This document shows, piece by piece, positions 17,067 through 25,902 of a stretch of DNA of 64,000 bases. Source of the stretch: Butyrivibrio sp. NC2007 (GTDB lineage: Bacteria; Bacillota; Clostridia; Lachnospirales; Lachnospiraceae); contig NZ_ATWY01000009.1 of NCBI RefSeq assembly GCF_000421405.1, forward strand, positions 89,690 through 153,689, given 5' to 3'. Every line of letters begins with the position of its first letter. Positions within the stretch are counted from its first letter, which is position 1. The position numbers and the translations under genes were made by a program. The notes under the pieces were generated by a model that searched no databases, was not told the DNA's origin, and saw only the letters and a program-made list of their open reading frames with translations.

Positions 17067-18851
17067 ATGTTTTCAATAAACTTCAAACTTCAAAATAACG
17101 ATAGCCTCTACTCGCAAGGGAGAGGCTATGGCTTTTTTACACCGGAAATGGCAGAAACTTCATCAGGTACTGCCCATGAGCAGTCACTAAAGAGCGGCGG
17201 CTGGAACACAAGGCACTTCTATGAAGCGGTTTCAGATGAAGGCCGTAAGGTTCAGATTGTGAAAGTGACGGTTCCTTCCTTTGGAACCTACAAAGTCAGC
17301 GTTAGAATAAGCGCTCTGAACAAGAGTATCGAGCATCTTACACTCTTTTCCTCAAGAAGAGCCATGATTGCAAGAGACGTAACCGTGCCCTGTGGCAGCA
17401 CCTGGGAAAAGACCTATCACACCGCCGTTACGCCCTTCATTCCTGCACTTTCCGCAACAAGGTGCAACGACAAGGACATCTTCATAAGCTACACCGGCAG
17501 CGACGTTTCTCCGGAAAATGTATCGCTGGACGTCACCATAACTGAGGAAAGCGTCCCTGTGATCTGGATTGGCGGCGATTCAACCGTGACCGATCAGAAT
17601 GCAGGAATTCCTTACTTCCCCTTCGGAAGCTTCTCCGGATGGGCCCAGACACTGCCACGCTTCATCGAAGGCGCAGCGGTCTGCAACATGTCACACTCAG
17701 GGCTTACTTCGAACTGCTTCAGGGATGATGGCCATTACGACATAATAAGAGAGTTGATAAAGCCCGGCGACTGCCTGATAATGCAGTTTGGTCACAACGA
17801 CCAGAAGCGCAGGAACCTCGCGGCTTTCGGCGGATATGCGGATAACCTGAGAAGATACGTCAAGGAGACAAGACAGGCCGGAGCTGAAGCAATCCTCTGC
17901 TCTCCCATCAGCCGCGTTCCCCTTGAGCTTTCTAAAGAGGATGCGCAGGCTCTAAACATGGACAGGCACTACTCTCTTCTTGCAGACCACGCCAAGGCTA
18001 CAGAGGCTGTGGCAAAAGAACTTGATGTGCCCTTCATAGATCTTCACGGCCTAACATTTGAGAAGTGGCTTGAGTTTGGAGACAGTGCAAAAGACTTCTT
18101 CATGCCCGGCGATGTGACTCACACCAACGAATACGGGAGCGTCATGATAGCCGATATCTTCATGAAAACTCTGCGCTCCCTGGATAAGGGAAAAGACACT
18201 CTCCCGGGAAGGTGCGACAACGGACTTACCTGCAGTTTTTGGAGTCCTGATTCTGATACAAAAGTTATTCCCGCTCAGGAGCCTGAACCGGATATCTTTT
18301 CAATAGCACTGCCCTACCTTGATATTGCAGGATTTGAAGATAAGGAAGGTCTTGAGAAAGCCTTCAGATACTGTCTCCTCGATCCCTGTGTTATGTTCCT
18401 TCACCCGGACGCACCACTGCCAAGGGCTCAGCTCCTCATGGTACTGTTCAAGGCTCTCCGCATCGCTGGAACAAGGCCTTACAGAGGCAAGTACTCTGAC
18501 CTTAATATTGATGAATGGGACAGCGGATATGTTGAGACTATGATATCCGAAAACCTGATAGATCCTGCAACTACTAAGAGCGAAGGCGACAAGCTCTTTT
18601 TCAGGCCCAATGAATCTCTGACTTACGAGGAACTGGACAGCTTCCTTATGAGGTTCTATGAAAGTGATAAAGCCAAAAGAGATATCCCTTTGGAGGAATG
18701 CGTAAGAAGGGCCATGGAGCTTGGAATTGACGAAAGAAAAGAAGCAGCCCCCGGAAAGTGGATTTCCCGAGGGGAAGTTTATACAGCTCTTGCCAGATTC
18801 ATTGATCTGGAAGAAGACATAAAGACAAGGAGTATCAACTTTGAAGCATGA
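17067..18851 (+). CDS. CE12 rhamnogalacturonan acetylesterase with C-terminal SLH-like repeats
   Basis: SGNH-type esterase that removes acetyl groups from rhamnogalacturonan. The start at ATG 17067 begins MFSINFKLQ; longer readings upstream overlap GH112 in another frame. Residues about 1-160 form a beta-rich accessory domain. The CE12 core follows with IGGDST (nucleophile Ser, about 170), the Asn block in CNMSHSG, MQFGHNDQ, and DVTHTNEYG (Asp and His of the triad). From about 410 to the end are three S-layer-homology-like repeats, for example YSDLNIDEW and LFFRPNESLTYEELDSF. SLH modules normally anchor exported proteins, yet no signal peptide is present. It overlaps the GH28 start by 11 bp. 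Confidence 0.85.
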   Translation: MFSINFKLQNNDSLYSQGRGYGFFTPEMAETSSGTAHEQSLKSGGWNTRHFYEAVSDEGRKVQIVKVTVPSFGTYKVSVRISALNKSIEHLTLFSSRRAMIARDVTVPCGSTWEKTYHTAVTPFIPALSATRCNDKDIFISYTGSDVSPENVSLDVTITEESVPVIWIGGDSTVTDQNAGIPYFPFGSFSGWAQTLPRFIEGAAVCNMSHSGLTSNCFRDDGHYDIIRELIKPGDCLIMQFGHNDQKRRNLAAFGGYADNLRRYVKETRQAGAEAILCSPISRVPLELSKEDAQALNMDRHYSLLADHAKATEAVAKELDVPFIDLHGLTFEKWLEFGDSAKDFFMPGDVTHTNEYGSVMIADIFMKTLRSLDKGKDTLPGRCDNGLTCSFWSPDSDTKVIPAQEPEPDIFSIALPYLDIAGFEDKEGLEKAFRYCLLDPCVMFLHPDAPLPRAQLLMVLFKALRIAGTRPYRGKYSDLNIDEWDSGYVETMISENLIDPATTKSEGDKLFFRPNESLTYEELDSFLMRFYESDKAKRDIPLEECVRRAMELGIDERKEAAPGKWISRGEVYTALARFIDLEEDIKTRSINFEA

Positions 18852-20388
18852 ATTTATGATGGACTTTAGAGCCACAGCAAGTGAAGCAGAAGTTTTCTGG
18901 GACCTTCCCGAGGATGCAACAAAAGAGTTTTCATACAGCGTGATTGCAGACGGTGAACCGGTCGGAGATACAGATAAAACTCACTTTACTCTTAAAGGTC
19001 TTTTGCCTGAAAAAGACATAGAGGTGGAGGTCATCATGCACTCTCCCGATGGGGATTCACGCTCCCTTGGAAAGATCACGGTCAAGACCTCTCGCCTTAA
19101 GAAAATGATCGATGTTACAGATGCGCCTTACAACGCAGTCGGCGATGGCAAGACCTTAAACACTGCAGCGCTGCAGAAGGCTCTTGATGACTGCGATGAG
19201 AATTCTTACGTATATGTGCCGGCAGGAACCTACCTTACAGGTGCTCTTGATATGCACTCAAACACAGAGCTCTTCGTTGATAAGGGTGCAACACTTCAGG
19301 GAACAGAGAGTCCTTCCGATTACCTGCCCAAGATAAAGAGCAGGTTTGAGGGCTATGAGAGGCTCTGCTACAGAAGTCTTTTAAATCTCGGACAGCTCGA
19401 TCACGACGCCTCCTATAACTGCGAAAACGTTGTGATCAGAGGCGGCGGAAGCATCATGGGCGGCGGCTGGCTCCTTGCAAAGGCCTGCGCCAAGATTGAG
19501 GCTGAGGACCTTAAGGAATACATCGCTTCGCTGGGCGATAAGATAAAAGAATATGAGAAGCCCGAGACCATCTCCCACAGAGTCAGAGGCAGGCTAATCA
19601 ATATGAGCAACTGCAGAAATATCTGGATCACAAATCTGACACTGGGCTTTTCTCCTTCCTGGAATCTACACTTTGTTTACTCAGATCAGGTTGTTACTGA
19701 TCACTGCACCATAAAGTCTCAGGGCGTGTGGAACGGCGATGGCTGGGATCCCGATTCATCGACCAATTCAACGATCTACGCCTGCGACTTCTACACCGAG
19801 GATGACTCCGTTGCCATCAAGTCAGGTAAGAACCCTGAGGGCAATGTCATCGGCAGACCGACAAAGAACATCAGAGTCTTTGACTGCATCTGCCACATCG
19901 GCCACGGACTCTGCGTCGGAAGCGAGATGAGCGGCGGCGTGGAAAATGTCTTTTTATGGGACTGCGACATGAGGCCCACCTGGTCAGGAATTGAGATCAA
20001 GTCAACCAAGAAGCGCGGAGGCTACGTTAAGGGCGTATCCGTAAGGGATATTGCAGCTTCCCACGTAATGATCCATTCCGTGACCTTCAACGACGACGGC
20101 GAAGGCGCAAAGACCACTCCCGTTATCGAGGACTGTCACTTTGAGAGGATGCATCTTCTTGGAAGATTTCTTGATAACAACGCCGGCAAAAATGAGTGGC
20201 ACGACTGCCCTTCCATTGAGCTTTGCGGCTTTGATGAGCCCGGGCACGAGCTTAAGGACATAAGCTTTAAGGATATCGAGATTGAAGAACCTGCTGAGGG
20301 CGTTGAGGACATTCATGTGGAGTATGCGATCGACCCTGTTTTTGAAAACATAACCAAGTGTCCAAGAAGTGGTATGGGAACTGTTTAA
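18841..20388 (+). CDS. GH28 polygalacturonase-family hydrolase
   Basis: Hydrolyses galacturonosyl linkages of homogalacturonan or rhamnogalacturonan. The protein has 515 residues: a fibronectin-III-like N-terminal domain (about 1-85), then a right-handed beta-helix with NGDGWDPDSS, EDDSVAIKSG and GHGLCVGSEMSGG. These hold the conserved catalytic aspartates and the active-site His. The start is TTG at 18841 because AAGGAG lies exactly 8 bp upstream; the next ATG (18856) is 23 bp away. It overlaps the CE12 gene by 11 bp, indicating coupling. There is no signal peptide, so a cytoplasmic exo-type enzyme acting on imported oligomers is likely. Confidence 0.9.
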   Translation: MKHEFMMDFRATASEAEVFWDLPEDATKEFSYSVIADGEPVGDTDKTHFTLKGLLPEKDIEVEVIMHSPDGDSRSLGKITVKTSRLKKMIDVTDAPYNAVGDGKTLNTAALQKALDDCDENSYVYVPAGTYLTGALDMHSNTELFVDKGATLQGTESPSDYLPKIKSRFEGYERLCYRSLLNLGQLDHDASYNCENVVIRGGGSIMGGGWLLAKACAKIEAEDLKEYIASLGDKIKEYEKPETISHRVRGRLINMSNCRNIWITNLTLGFSPSWNLHFVYSDQVVTDHCTIKSQGVWNGDGWDPDSSTNSTIYACDFYTEDDSVAIKSGKNPEGNVIGRPTKNIRVFDCICHIGHGLCVGSEMSGGVENVFLWDCDMRPTWSGIEIKSTKKRGGYVKGVSVRDIAASHVMIHSVTFNDDGEGAKTTPVIEDCHFERMHLLGRFLDNNAGKNEWHDCPSIELCGFDEPGHELKDISFKDIEIEEPAEGVEDIHVEYAIDPVFENITKCPRSGMGTV

Positions 20389-20392
20389 GTCA

Positions 20393-20499
20393 ATGGGGAC
20401 GTTTAAGTTTGGCGTGAGTCAGTGGGGACGTTTCAGTTTGACTCATTTTGCGAATCAAAATGAGTCAAACTGAAACGTCCCCACTGACTCACGCCAAAC
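20393..20499. repeat. GAGTCA-type element with a perfect 44-bp inverted repeat
   Basis: Arms at 20407-20450 and 20456-20499 are exact reverse complements over 44 bp with a 5-nt loop (CGAAT). Each contains GAGTCAGTGGGGACGTTTCA. A partial extra unit (GGGGACGTTTAAGTTTGGCG) precedes it. It ends about 14 bp before the ribosome site of rhaM. Confidence 0.9.
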
Positions 20500-20524
20500 A
20501 CAATAACTATAAGGAGGTGTAAGT

Positions 20525-20863
20525 ATGGAACGATATGCATGGAAAGGTATGGTACTAAAGGGCAAGAAAGACGAATACATCAAAAGACATGATGAGATTT
20601 GGCCTGAGATGGTAGAAGTCCTAAAGGCCGCAGGAATCTGCAACTATAGCATCTACATGTACGAGCTTGATGATGCTAAGTTTGACGCTGAGGTATTTGG
20701 ATATTACGAGTGTGAAAAGGGCATAGAATATGCCGGCAGATACCAGGCAGAGAGCGAAGTTGTAGACAGATGGGATGAGAGCATGAAGGGCATTCTGATC
20801 CTGGAAAAGGACGAAAAGACAGGAGCCCAGAAGCAGATGAAACAGGTCTTTCGCCTGGACTAA
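20525..20863 (+). CDS. rhaM: L-rhamnose mutarotase RhaM
   Basis: Interconverts alpha- and beta-L-rhamnose so that freed rhamnose can enter isomerisation. The 112-residue length and the dimeric ferredoxin-like fold motifs fit RhaM: YAWKGMVLKGKKDEYIKRHD with the conserved His, EIWPEM, YYEC and VVDRWDE. AAGGAGG precedes the ATG. It is last in the pectin operon, separated from GH28 by 136 bp that hold a 44-bp perfect hairpin, and followed by a strong terminator. No rhamnose isomerase, kinase or aldolase is in the window. Confidence 0.92.
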   Translation: MERYAWKGMVLKGKKDEYIKRHDEIWPEMVEVLKAAGICNYSIYMYELDDAKFDAEVFGYYECEKGIEYAGRYQAESEVVDRWDESMKGILILEKDEKTGAQKQMKQVFRLD

Positions 20864-20871
20864 ACAAAAGC

Positions 20872-20915
20872 AAAACCGTCACTTTTTATTCAGAGAAAAG
20901 TGACGGTTTTATTTT
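20872..20915 (+). terminator. Rho-independent terminator after rhaM
   Basis: AAAACCGTCACTTT pairs with AAAGTGACGGTTTT, followed by ATTTTATCTT. It may also end the minus-strand 99-residue gene that converges on it. Confidence 0.85.
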
Positions 20916-20926
20916 ATCTTATGAAT

Positions 20927-21226
20927 TTATACAGCAGAAATTGTAAGCTTTTGTGGCTCCACATTTCTGATCTCGCCCTTTCGGCCGCGACAAACCATTC
21001 CACTGTCAATTGAGATCATGGTAGCATGTGCCTTCATGGCTGCATGTATCTGCTTTACCGCCACCTCATAATCCTGTGGAGTCATTGGAATTACGTATTC
21101 ATGATTCAGATGCTCTGTAGAGATTACGGCCGATCTGAATCTTGGAACGTATCTTATACCATAGAAGGTACATATCTCCGTATTCAGCATTCCACTGTTA
21201 TCTGAGCATTGCATCGAAATATACAT
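20927..21226 (-). CDS. Hypothetical protein, 99 residues, coupled to a chemoreceptor gene
   Basis: I do not recognise the family. The gene is supported by AAGGAGG 6 bp before the ATG and by its position 14 bp after the stop of a chemoreceptor gene on the same strand, with a terminator after it. The product starts MYISMQCSDNSGML, has no membrane segment, and its C-terminal half has an amphipathic stretch (QDYEVAVKQIHAAMKAHA). A role linked to the chemoreceptor is only suggested by the operon. Confidence 0.65.
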   Translation of the reverse strand: MYISMQCSDNSGMLNTEICTFYGIRYVPRFRSAVISTEHLNHEYVIPMTPQDYEVAVKQIHAAMKAHATMISIDSGMVCRGRKGEIRNVEPQKLTISAV

Positions 21227-21240
21227 AATTTCCTCCTTCT

Positions 21241-23253
21241 TTAGATCTTAAAGTCTCTTACAAAGTCCTCAATAGTTGCTGCTGCACTTGATACTGTTGT
21301 TGCACTGTCATCAACACCCTGGCTCTCGTCTGCAACCTGCTGAGCGCTGACTGCGAGATTGTCGGTTGTTGCTGTAACTTCCTGTGTACTTGCCGACTGC
21401 TCCTCGGAAATAGCTGCAACGGATGTAGCTATTGTGTCTACGTTGCCGATCTTGTCGATCATCTCTCTGAATGTATCGCTGGTCTCATCAAGACTTGAGA
21501 AGATCTCTTCAAAGGTCTTTCCTGCAGTCTGTACGGCTTCTGAACTCGCTGTGATCTCATCCATGTTAGCCTGGGATTTCTCCGAAAGTTCTTTTATCTG
21601 CTGAGTGATCTCAGCTATGATCTTGCCGATCTCTGTGGTTGATTCTGCGGAGTTAGCTGCCAGCTGTCCGATTTCCTGAGCAACTACGGCAAAGCCCTTA
21701 CCTGCCTCTCCTGCTCTTGCTGCCTCAATTGAAGCATTCAGTGAAAGGAGGTTTGTCTGGGATGCAATGGAGTTGATGATCTCGATGATGGAGTTGATCT
21801 TCTGAGCAGACTCGCCAACCGCCTGAACGTCGCTGTTCATATCGCCCATGGACGTGGAAATCTTCTCCATGCCTCTCTGTACAACTTCCATGTCGCGCTG
21901 TCCGTCTTTTGCCTTAACAACCAGGTTGTTAACGGTTTCGCTGGCTGCATTGCCCTGCTCGGTGAGGTCTGCAACTTCGTTAGCAAGCTCTGTAGCGTTC
22001 TCTGCAAGCTCTGCAACTGCACTTGCCATTCCGTTCATGGCATCTCTGATCTGTCCCATATTTGTGGACTGCTCATTAGCCTGAATGTTAAGCTTGCCGG
22101 ATGCATCCTTACTGTTCTCAGCTTCTATTGCAAGTCTGTCTGTCTCGTCTTTGATATTTCCGAGAGTTCCTCTCATGTGACTTACGAACTCTCTCATGTT
22201 GTTATTCATAAGGCCGATCTCGTCATCGCCGCCCTCAGGAATCTCAACCGTGAAGTCACCGTCAGTGATCCTTGTGATATTTTCAGTAAGGGCGCCAACA
22301 GGCTTTGATACGATGTTTCTGATCAGCATGTAAAGAACTACAGAAATGGCGATGACCATGAGGATCATGAGGCCATAGCATATGATCTGGAATCTGTTAA
22401 GACCTGCTAATACGTCGTTCTTAGATACAGAACAGATAAGTGTCCAGTCAGTTCCGGGGATCACACTGGCGCGAACATAATAAGTATCGCCGTGTTCATT
22501 CTTGAGCTCAGTTACATCTGTCGATCCGCTCTGTGCAAGCTGATATGCATTCTGGAGGAACAGGGCCTCGGGATGTGCACTGACGCTGGTTCCGTTAAAG
22601 CTTGCATCAAAATACGAAAGAATGGTGTCATTATAAAGAAGCATTGCCCCGCCGGTCTTAACAGGCTTGATAGCACTGATCTCCTCAACGATACCGTCAA
22701 GGGTATAATCCGCTGCAGCCACACCTGATCTGGCATCTGCGATTTTAACCGTTCTGGTAAAAGACACTACGGTGCTGCCGGTGTCTGAGTCCACATAGGG
22801 TTCGCCGGGAAGGAAGGTCTTGTGCTCAAGTCCCTCGATGTACCAGCTTCTCTCCTGTGGTACGTAGTCGGGATCCGGAACCCATCCTGAAGGATCAATC
22901 CAGTCTCCTGTAGCCGTTGCAATATACATACCGTTTGGCATGTACTCAGATTTTGAAAGTGTTGGGATAAGGAAGCTCGCCATTGCATGGTCATTGGGGA
23001 ATGACACTGCGCCAAGAGCTTCTGCCGATGCATCAAGATACTCAACGATGTTGGTTATCTCTCGTCCGATCTTCTCTGTGTAGTACTCGGACTCTTTTTC
23101 AAGGTTGTTCTCTGCAAGCTCGACAATGATGCTCCTTGCCTGGGTTGCTACGATAAGCATGATCACAATGATTGAAATTGCGATCATCGGGATAACGATC
23201 TTTAATAGTTTCCCACTGACGCTCTTTCTTGCCTTCTTGACCTTATTCTCCAT
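21241..23253 (-). CDS. Methyl-accepting chemotaxis protein with Cache sensor
   Basis: Transmembrane chemoreceptor of 670 residues. The start at 23253 ([12 protein letters not shown]) has GAAAGGTGC upstream; the longer reading lacks a ribosome site. A first membrane helix (about 20-42), an extracellular dCache-like domain (about 45-280), a second helix (about 285-310), HAMP, then the cytoplasmic signalling domain follow. The CheA/CheW-binding tip reads [20 protein letters not shown]. The sensor contains WYIEGL and the DxxxG-type context seen in amino-acid or small-ligand Cache domains, but the ligand cannot be named. Neighbours are a 99-residue protein downstream and a FliM-motif small protein upstream. 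Confidence 0.93.
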   Translation of the reverse strand: MENKVKKARKSVSGKLLKIVIPMIAISIIVIMLIVATQARSIIVELAENNLEKESEYYTEKIGREITNIVEYLDASAEALGAVSFPNDHAMASFLIPTLSKSEYMPNGMYIATATGDWIDPSGWVPDPDYVPQERSWYIEGLEHKTFLPGEPYVDSDTGSTVVSFTRTVKIADARSGVAAADYTLDGIVEEISAIKPVKTGGAMLLYNDTILSYFDASFNGTSVSAHPEALFLQNAYQLAQSGSTDVTELKNEHGDTYYVRASVIPGTDWTLICSVSKNDVLAGLNRFQIICYGLMILMVIAISVVLYMLIRNIVSKPVGALTENITRITDGDFTVEIPEGGDDEIGLMNNNMREFVSHMRGTLGNIKDETDRLAIEAENSKDASGKLNIQANEQSTNMGQIRDAMNGMASAVAELAENATELANEVADLTEQGNAASETVNNLVVKAKDGQRDMEVVQRGMEKISTSMGDMNSDVQAVGESAQKINSIIEIINSIASQTNLLSLNASIEAARAGEAGKGFAVVAQEIGQLAANSAESTTEIGKIIAEITQQIKELSEKSQANMDEITASSEAVQTAGKTFEEIFSSLDETSDTFREMIDKIGNVDTIATSVAAISEEQSASTQEVTATTDNLAVSAQQVADESQGVDDSATTVSSAAATIEDFVRDFKI

Positions 23254-23301
23254 ATAAATGCACCTTTCTTTATTAATTGCTAATTTAACAGTTTTAGGCC
23301 G

Positions 23302-23317
23302 GGGCATAGTTATGCCC
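23302..23317. promoter_or_regulatory. Palindrome upstream of the chemoreceptor
   Basis: GGGCATA and TATGCCC arms with a 2-nt centre, about 50 bp before the chemoreceptor start. A TATAAT follows further upstream on the minus strand, in ATTATAATG near 23330. Possible operator; unproven. The rest of 23254-23402 is AT-rich without a gene. Confidence 0.35.
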
Positions 23318-23402
23318 TCTCAAGATACATTATAATGCATATATATAAGTTTTGTTCGTTTTTACAATAATTTAATAAACAGCCTATCGTTAACACACGC
23401 AC

Positions 23403-23433
23403 AAAAAAATCCCTCGCCGATATTGACGAGGGA
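23403..23433 (-). terminator. Terminator of the small FliM-motif gene
   Basis: Minus-strand TCCCTCG/CGAGGGA hairpin followed by TTTTTTTG, 17 bp after the stop codon. Confidence 0.8.
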
Positions 23434-23449
23434 CTGTCTTTTTAAATAT

Positions 23450-23662
23450 TCAATTTCCCATCGATGCGATCAGAGCATCAATCTCTGCCTGAGACAACAT
23501 CTTGCCTGAATCCGCAGGGGAAGGAGCAGCTGCAGGTGCAGAAGCTGCAGGCGTAGGAACGGAAGCCGGGCTGAAGCCACCGCCGCCACCGGCCTGTGAA
23601 GACTTTCCCATAATGCTGGCAAGGAGCGCCTGCTGTTCAGGGGTTAATCCGTTTGCATCCAT
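23450..23662 (-). CDS. Small protein with a FliM/FliY-type CheY-binding motif
   Basis: The 70-residue protein has a short N-terminal helix (LTPEQQALLASIMGK), a low-complexity Gly/Ala/Pro linker (about 22-52), and a C terminus MLSQAEIDALIASMGN. The segment LSQAEIDAL is identical to the N-terminal CheY-P-binding peptide of E. coli FliM and close to that of FliY. Here it stands alone, without the rest of a flagellar switch protein. AAAGGAAA precedes the ATG and a terminator follows, so it is a separate gene just upstream of a chemoreceptor. Binding of phosphorylated CheY is inferred from the motif. No flagellar genes are in the window. Confidence 0.75.
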   Translation of the reverse strand: MDANGLTPEQQALLASIMGKSSQAGGGGGFSPASVPTPAASAPAAAPSPADSGKMLSQAEIDALIASMGN

Positions 23663-23754
23663 CTTCTGATTTCCTTTCGAATCTTACCTACAGACATTTT
23701 ACTTAGTCACTATATATATCGTCAAATAACATTTTTATAAACAGTCTATTAACT

Positions 23755-25710
23755 CTAATTCTTCTCCCTTATAAGGCCGCTCTCAAACGCCTTTAAAAGA
23801 TCTTTAAGATCATCGATCTGTTTCTGAAGGCCCTTTCCTATATCAGTATCCTGTACGAGGATCCTCTTCTTGGTCTTCTCGGTGATCTGGATGGTAGGTG
23901 TATTCTCTTTTCCCTTAACAAAAGGCTTGTGCTGGGCAAGCGCCAGATGGTGGGAGTTGAAGATCAGCGTGTAGCCTGCAATTCCTGTCTGCTCATGGTA
24001 GGCTTTGGAGATTCCGCCGTCGATAATATAGAGCTTGCCACCGGCCTTAACGGGGCTCTCACCCTTGGCGGTCTTAACCGGAACATGGCCGTTTATGATG
24101 TGCGCCCATTCAGGGTCAAGGCCGAACTCTTTGAGGATCTTGTCTGCGTAAGGCTCCATGCCTGAAAATTTGTAATAGGGGTTGAAGTTCTCCTTGGTGA
24201 GCTCTTTTTCCTGTTTAAGGAACATGCGCTCAAAGGTTGTAATCTTGTCTTTTCCGAAAAGAGGAGAATATGGGCCGCACCAGAGATACCACATGAGGTC
24301 CACTGCATCCTGCTTCTCCTTCGGATAATCCCTGCTATCGAGGAAGAACGCATCGTGGGCCTTCTTGTTGATGTAGTCCATAAGCTCTTTTCCCATAAAG
24401 CTTCCGTCGGAAGTGGTCATGGGCACAAAGTTTCCGCTCTCGTCCATGGGAATGCAGCCGTGATAAAGAAGGTTCTCGTTGACGATCCTGTACATTCCAC
24501 CGTGGGAGTATAAAAACTGCACGTGCTTTATAAGGAGCTGCGAGTGCATGAAGGAAAATCTCAGGGTCCTGATGAGGGTCTCTTCTGCTTCTGTGAGCTT
24601 GTAAGGGTCCTTGGGATCTATGGTTGGGAAGTTTGTGTCGTTGAGCTTATAGGTCTTTTCCTCGATGGTGACTTCGCCCTTGTCGTAATCGATCTTGTCC
24701 AAAAGGAGCCTGAATTCAAGGCCGTACTCGGGGTGCTTTTCGATGAGCTGACCTTCGAGTTTGAGCTGGATGATGCTGATGGCCTTGCACATCTTGGCGG
24801 CGAGCTTGGGATTTACTGCGTCGTACTTGTTCTCATCAAGGATGTGAGTTTTGAAGCACTCGCACGGGTCATCGCCGTAGACTTCCGCTGCGAACATGGA
24901 GAGGGGACGAAGGTTGATGCCGTACCCGTCTTCAAGCGCATCGAAGGTGTTGTAGCTAGTTCCTATGCGAAGTACGTTGGCTATGCATGCTGTATTTCCG
25001 CAAGCTGCGCCCATCCAGTCAATGTCGTGGTTGCCCCACTGGATGTCGACATCGTGGAAGTTCATAAGTTCTTCCATTACAAGGTCGGGCCTTGCTCCTC
25101 TGTCAAAGATATCTCCGATGATGTGAAGGGAGTCGATGGTCAGGTTCTGGATCAGCTCGCAGAGGGCGATGATGAACTCGTCCGCAAAATCGATCTCGAT
25201 GATACCGTTTATGATCTCGCTGTAATAGAGCTTCTTGTTGAAGTCGTTCATGTCAAGGTGAAGGAGCTCGTCGATGGCGTAGGCGTAGTCGGCGGGCATC
25301 TTCTTGCGGACCTTGGATCTTGTGTACTTGGAGCTGACAACACGGCAAATAGAGATAAGCCTGTTTATGGTTATCTTCTGATGCTCCTGGAGGTCCTTCT
25401 GGGTATAGGTCTCGTCATGCCTTATTTCATCAATTACTTCTCTGGGATAATAGATTAGATTTGCGAGCTGAAGCTGCTCGGCCTCAGTCATCTGATTGCC
25501 AAAGGTCTCTTCGATCTTGGCTCTTATGATACCGGAAGAGCTCCGAAGCAGGTGTGAGAAGGCTTCGTACTCTCCGTGTATATCGGAAAAGAAATACTCG
25601 GTTCCCTTGGGAAGCGCACAGATAGCGCGAAGATTGATGATCTCCGCTGCAGCCTTCCTGGAATTGGGAAACTCCTTGCTAAGTAGACGCAGATACTCGA
25701 TATTCTTCAT
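23755..25710 (-). CDS. fbp: Fructose-1,6-bisphosphatase class III
   Basis: Gluconeogenic phosphatase of 651 residues, the typical length for the Firmicute class III enzyme. The metallophosphatase core shows FFSDIHGEYEAF near residue 42, GDIFDRGARPD, and WGNHDIDWMGA, which bind the metal pair. The end (about 540-600) contains NGHVPVKTAKGESP. GGGGGA precedes the ATG. It is monocistronic between a small chemotaxis-like gene and nth. The 192 bp between it and nth (25711-25902) hold the promoter region and a GGGCGA/TCGCCC hairpin, but no gene. Confidence 0.95.
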   Translation of the reverse strand: MKNIEYLRLLSKEFPNSRKAAAEIINLRAICALPKGTEYFFSDIHGEYEAFSHLLRSSSGIIRAKIEETFGNQMTEAEQLQLANLIYYPREVIDEIRHDETYTQKDLQEHQKITINRLISICRVVSSKYTRSKVRKKMPADYAYAIDELLHLDMNDFNKKLYYSEIINGIIEIDFADEFIIALCELIQNLTIDSLHIIGDIFDRGARPDLVMEELMNFHDVDIQWGNHDIDWMGAACGNTACIANVLRIGTSYNTFDALEDGYGINLRPLSMFAAEVYGDDPCECFKTHILDENKYDAVNPKLAAKMCKAISIIQLKLEGQLIEKHPEYGLEFRLLLDKIDYDKGEVTIEEKTYKLNDTNFPTIDPKDPYKLTEAEETLIRTLRFSFMHSQLLIKHVQFLYSHGGMYRIVNENLLYHGCIPMDESGNFVPMTTSDGSFMGKELMDYINKKAHDAFFLDSRDYPKEKQDAVDLMWYLWCGPYSPLFGKDKITTFERMFLKQEKELTKENFNPYYKFSGMEPYADKILKEFGLDPEWAHIINGHVPVKTAKGESPVKAGGKLYIIDGGISKAYHEQTGIAGYTLIFNSHHLALAQHKPFVKGKENTPTIQITEKTKKRILVQDTDIGKGLQKQIDDLKDLLKAFESGLIREKN

Positions 25711-25902
25711 AATATCCCCCGTTGACGATTTGATATTGTGATGGGCGATAGTTCGCCCTTTACGCGATATTGTATCTCAATTATCTATTCGAAAACGTTT
25801 ACTGGTCTTTGAGTCTGGTCAAGTTTTCTCGTTATCTTTTTGTCGGGCCTGGGGTTGGGGTTCTTGGGCAGGCATTTCATGCCTGTGTTTGCTGGGCGAG
25901 AT

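Noticed and set aside
24523..25458. 311-codon plus-strand frame
   Set aside because: Antisense shadow of fbp, without a ribosome site; fbp has all catalytic motifs.
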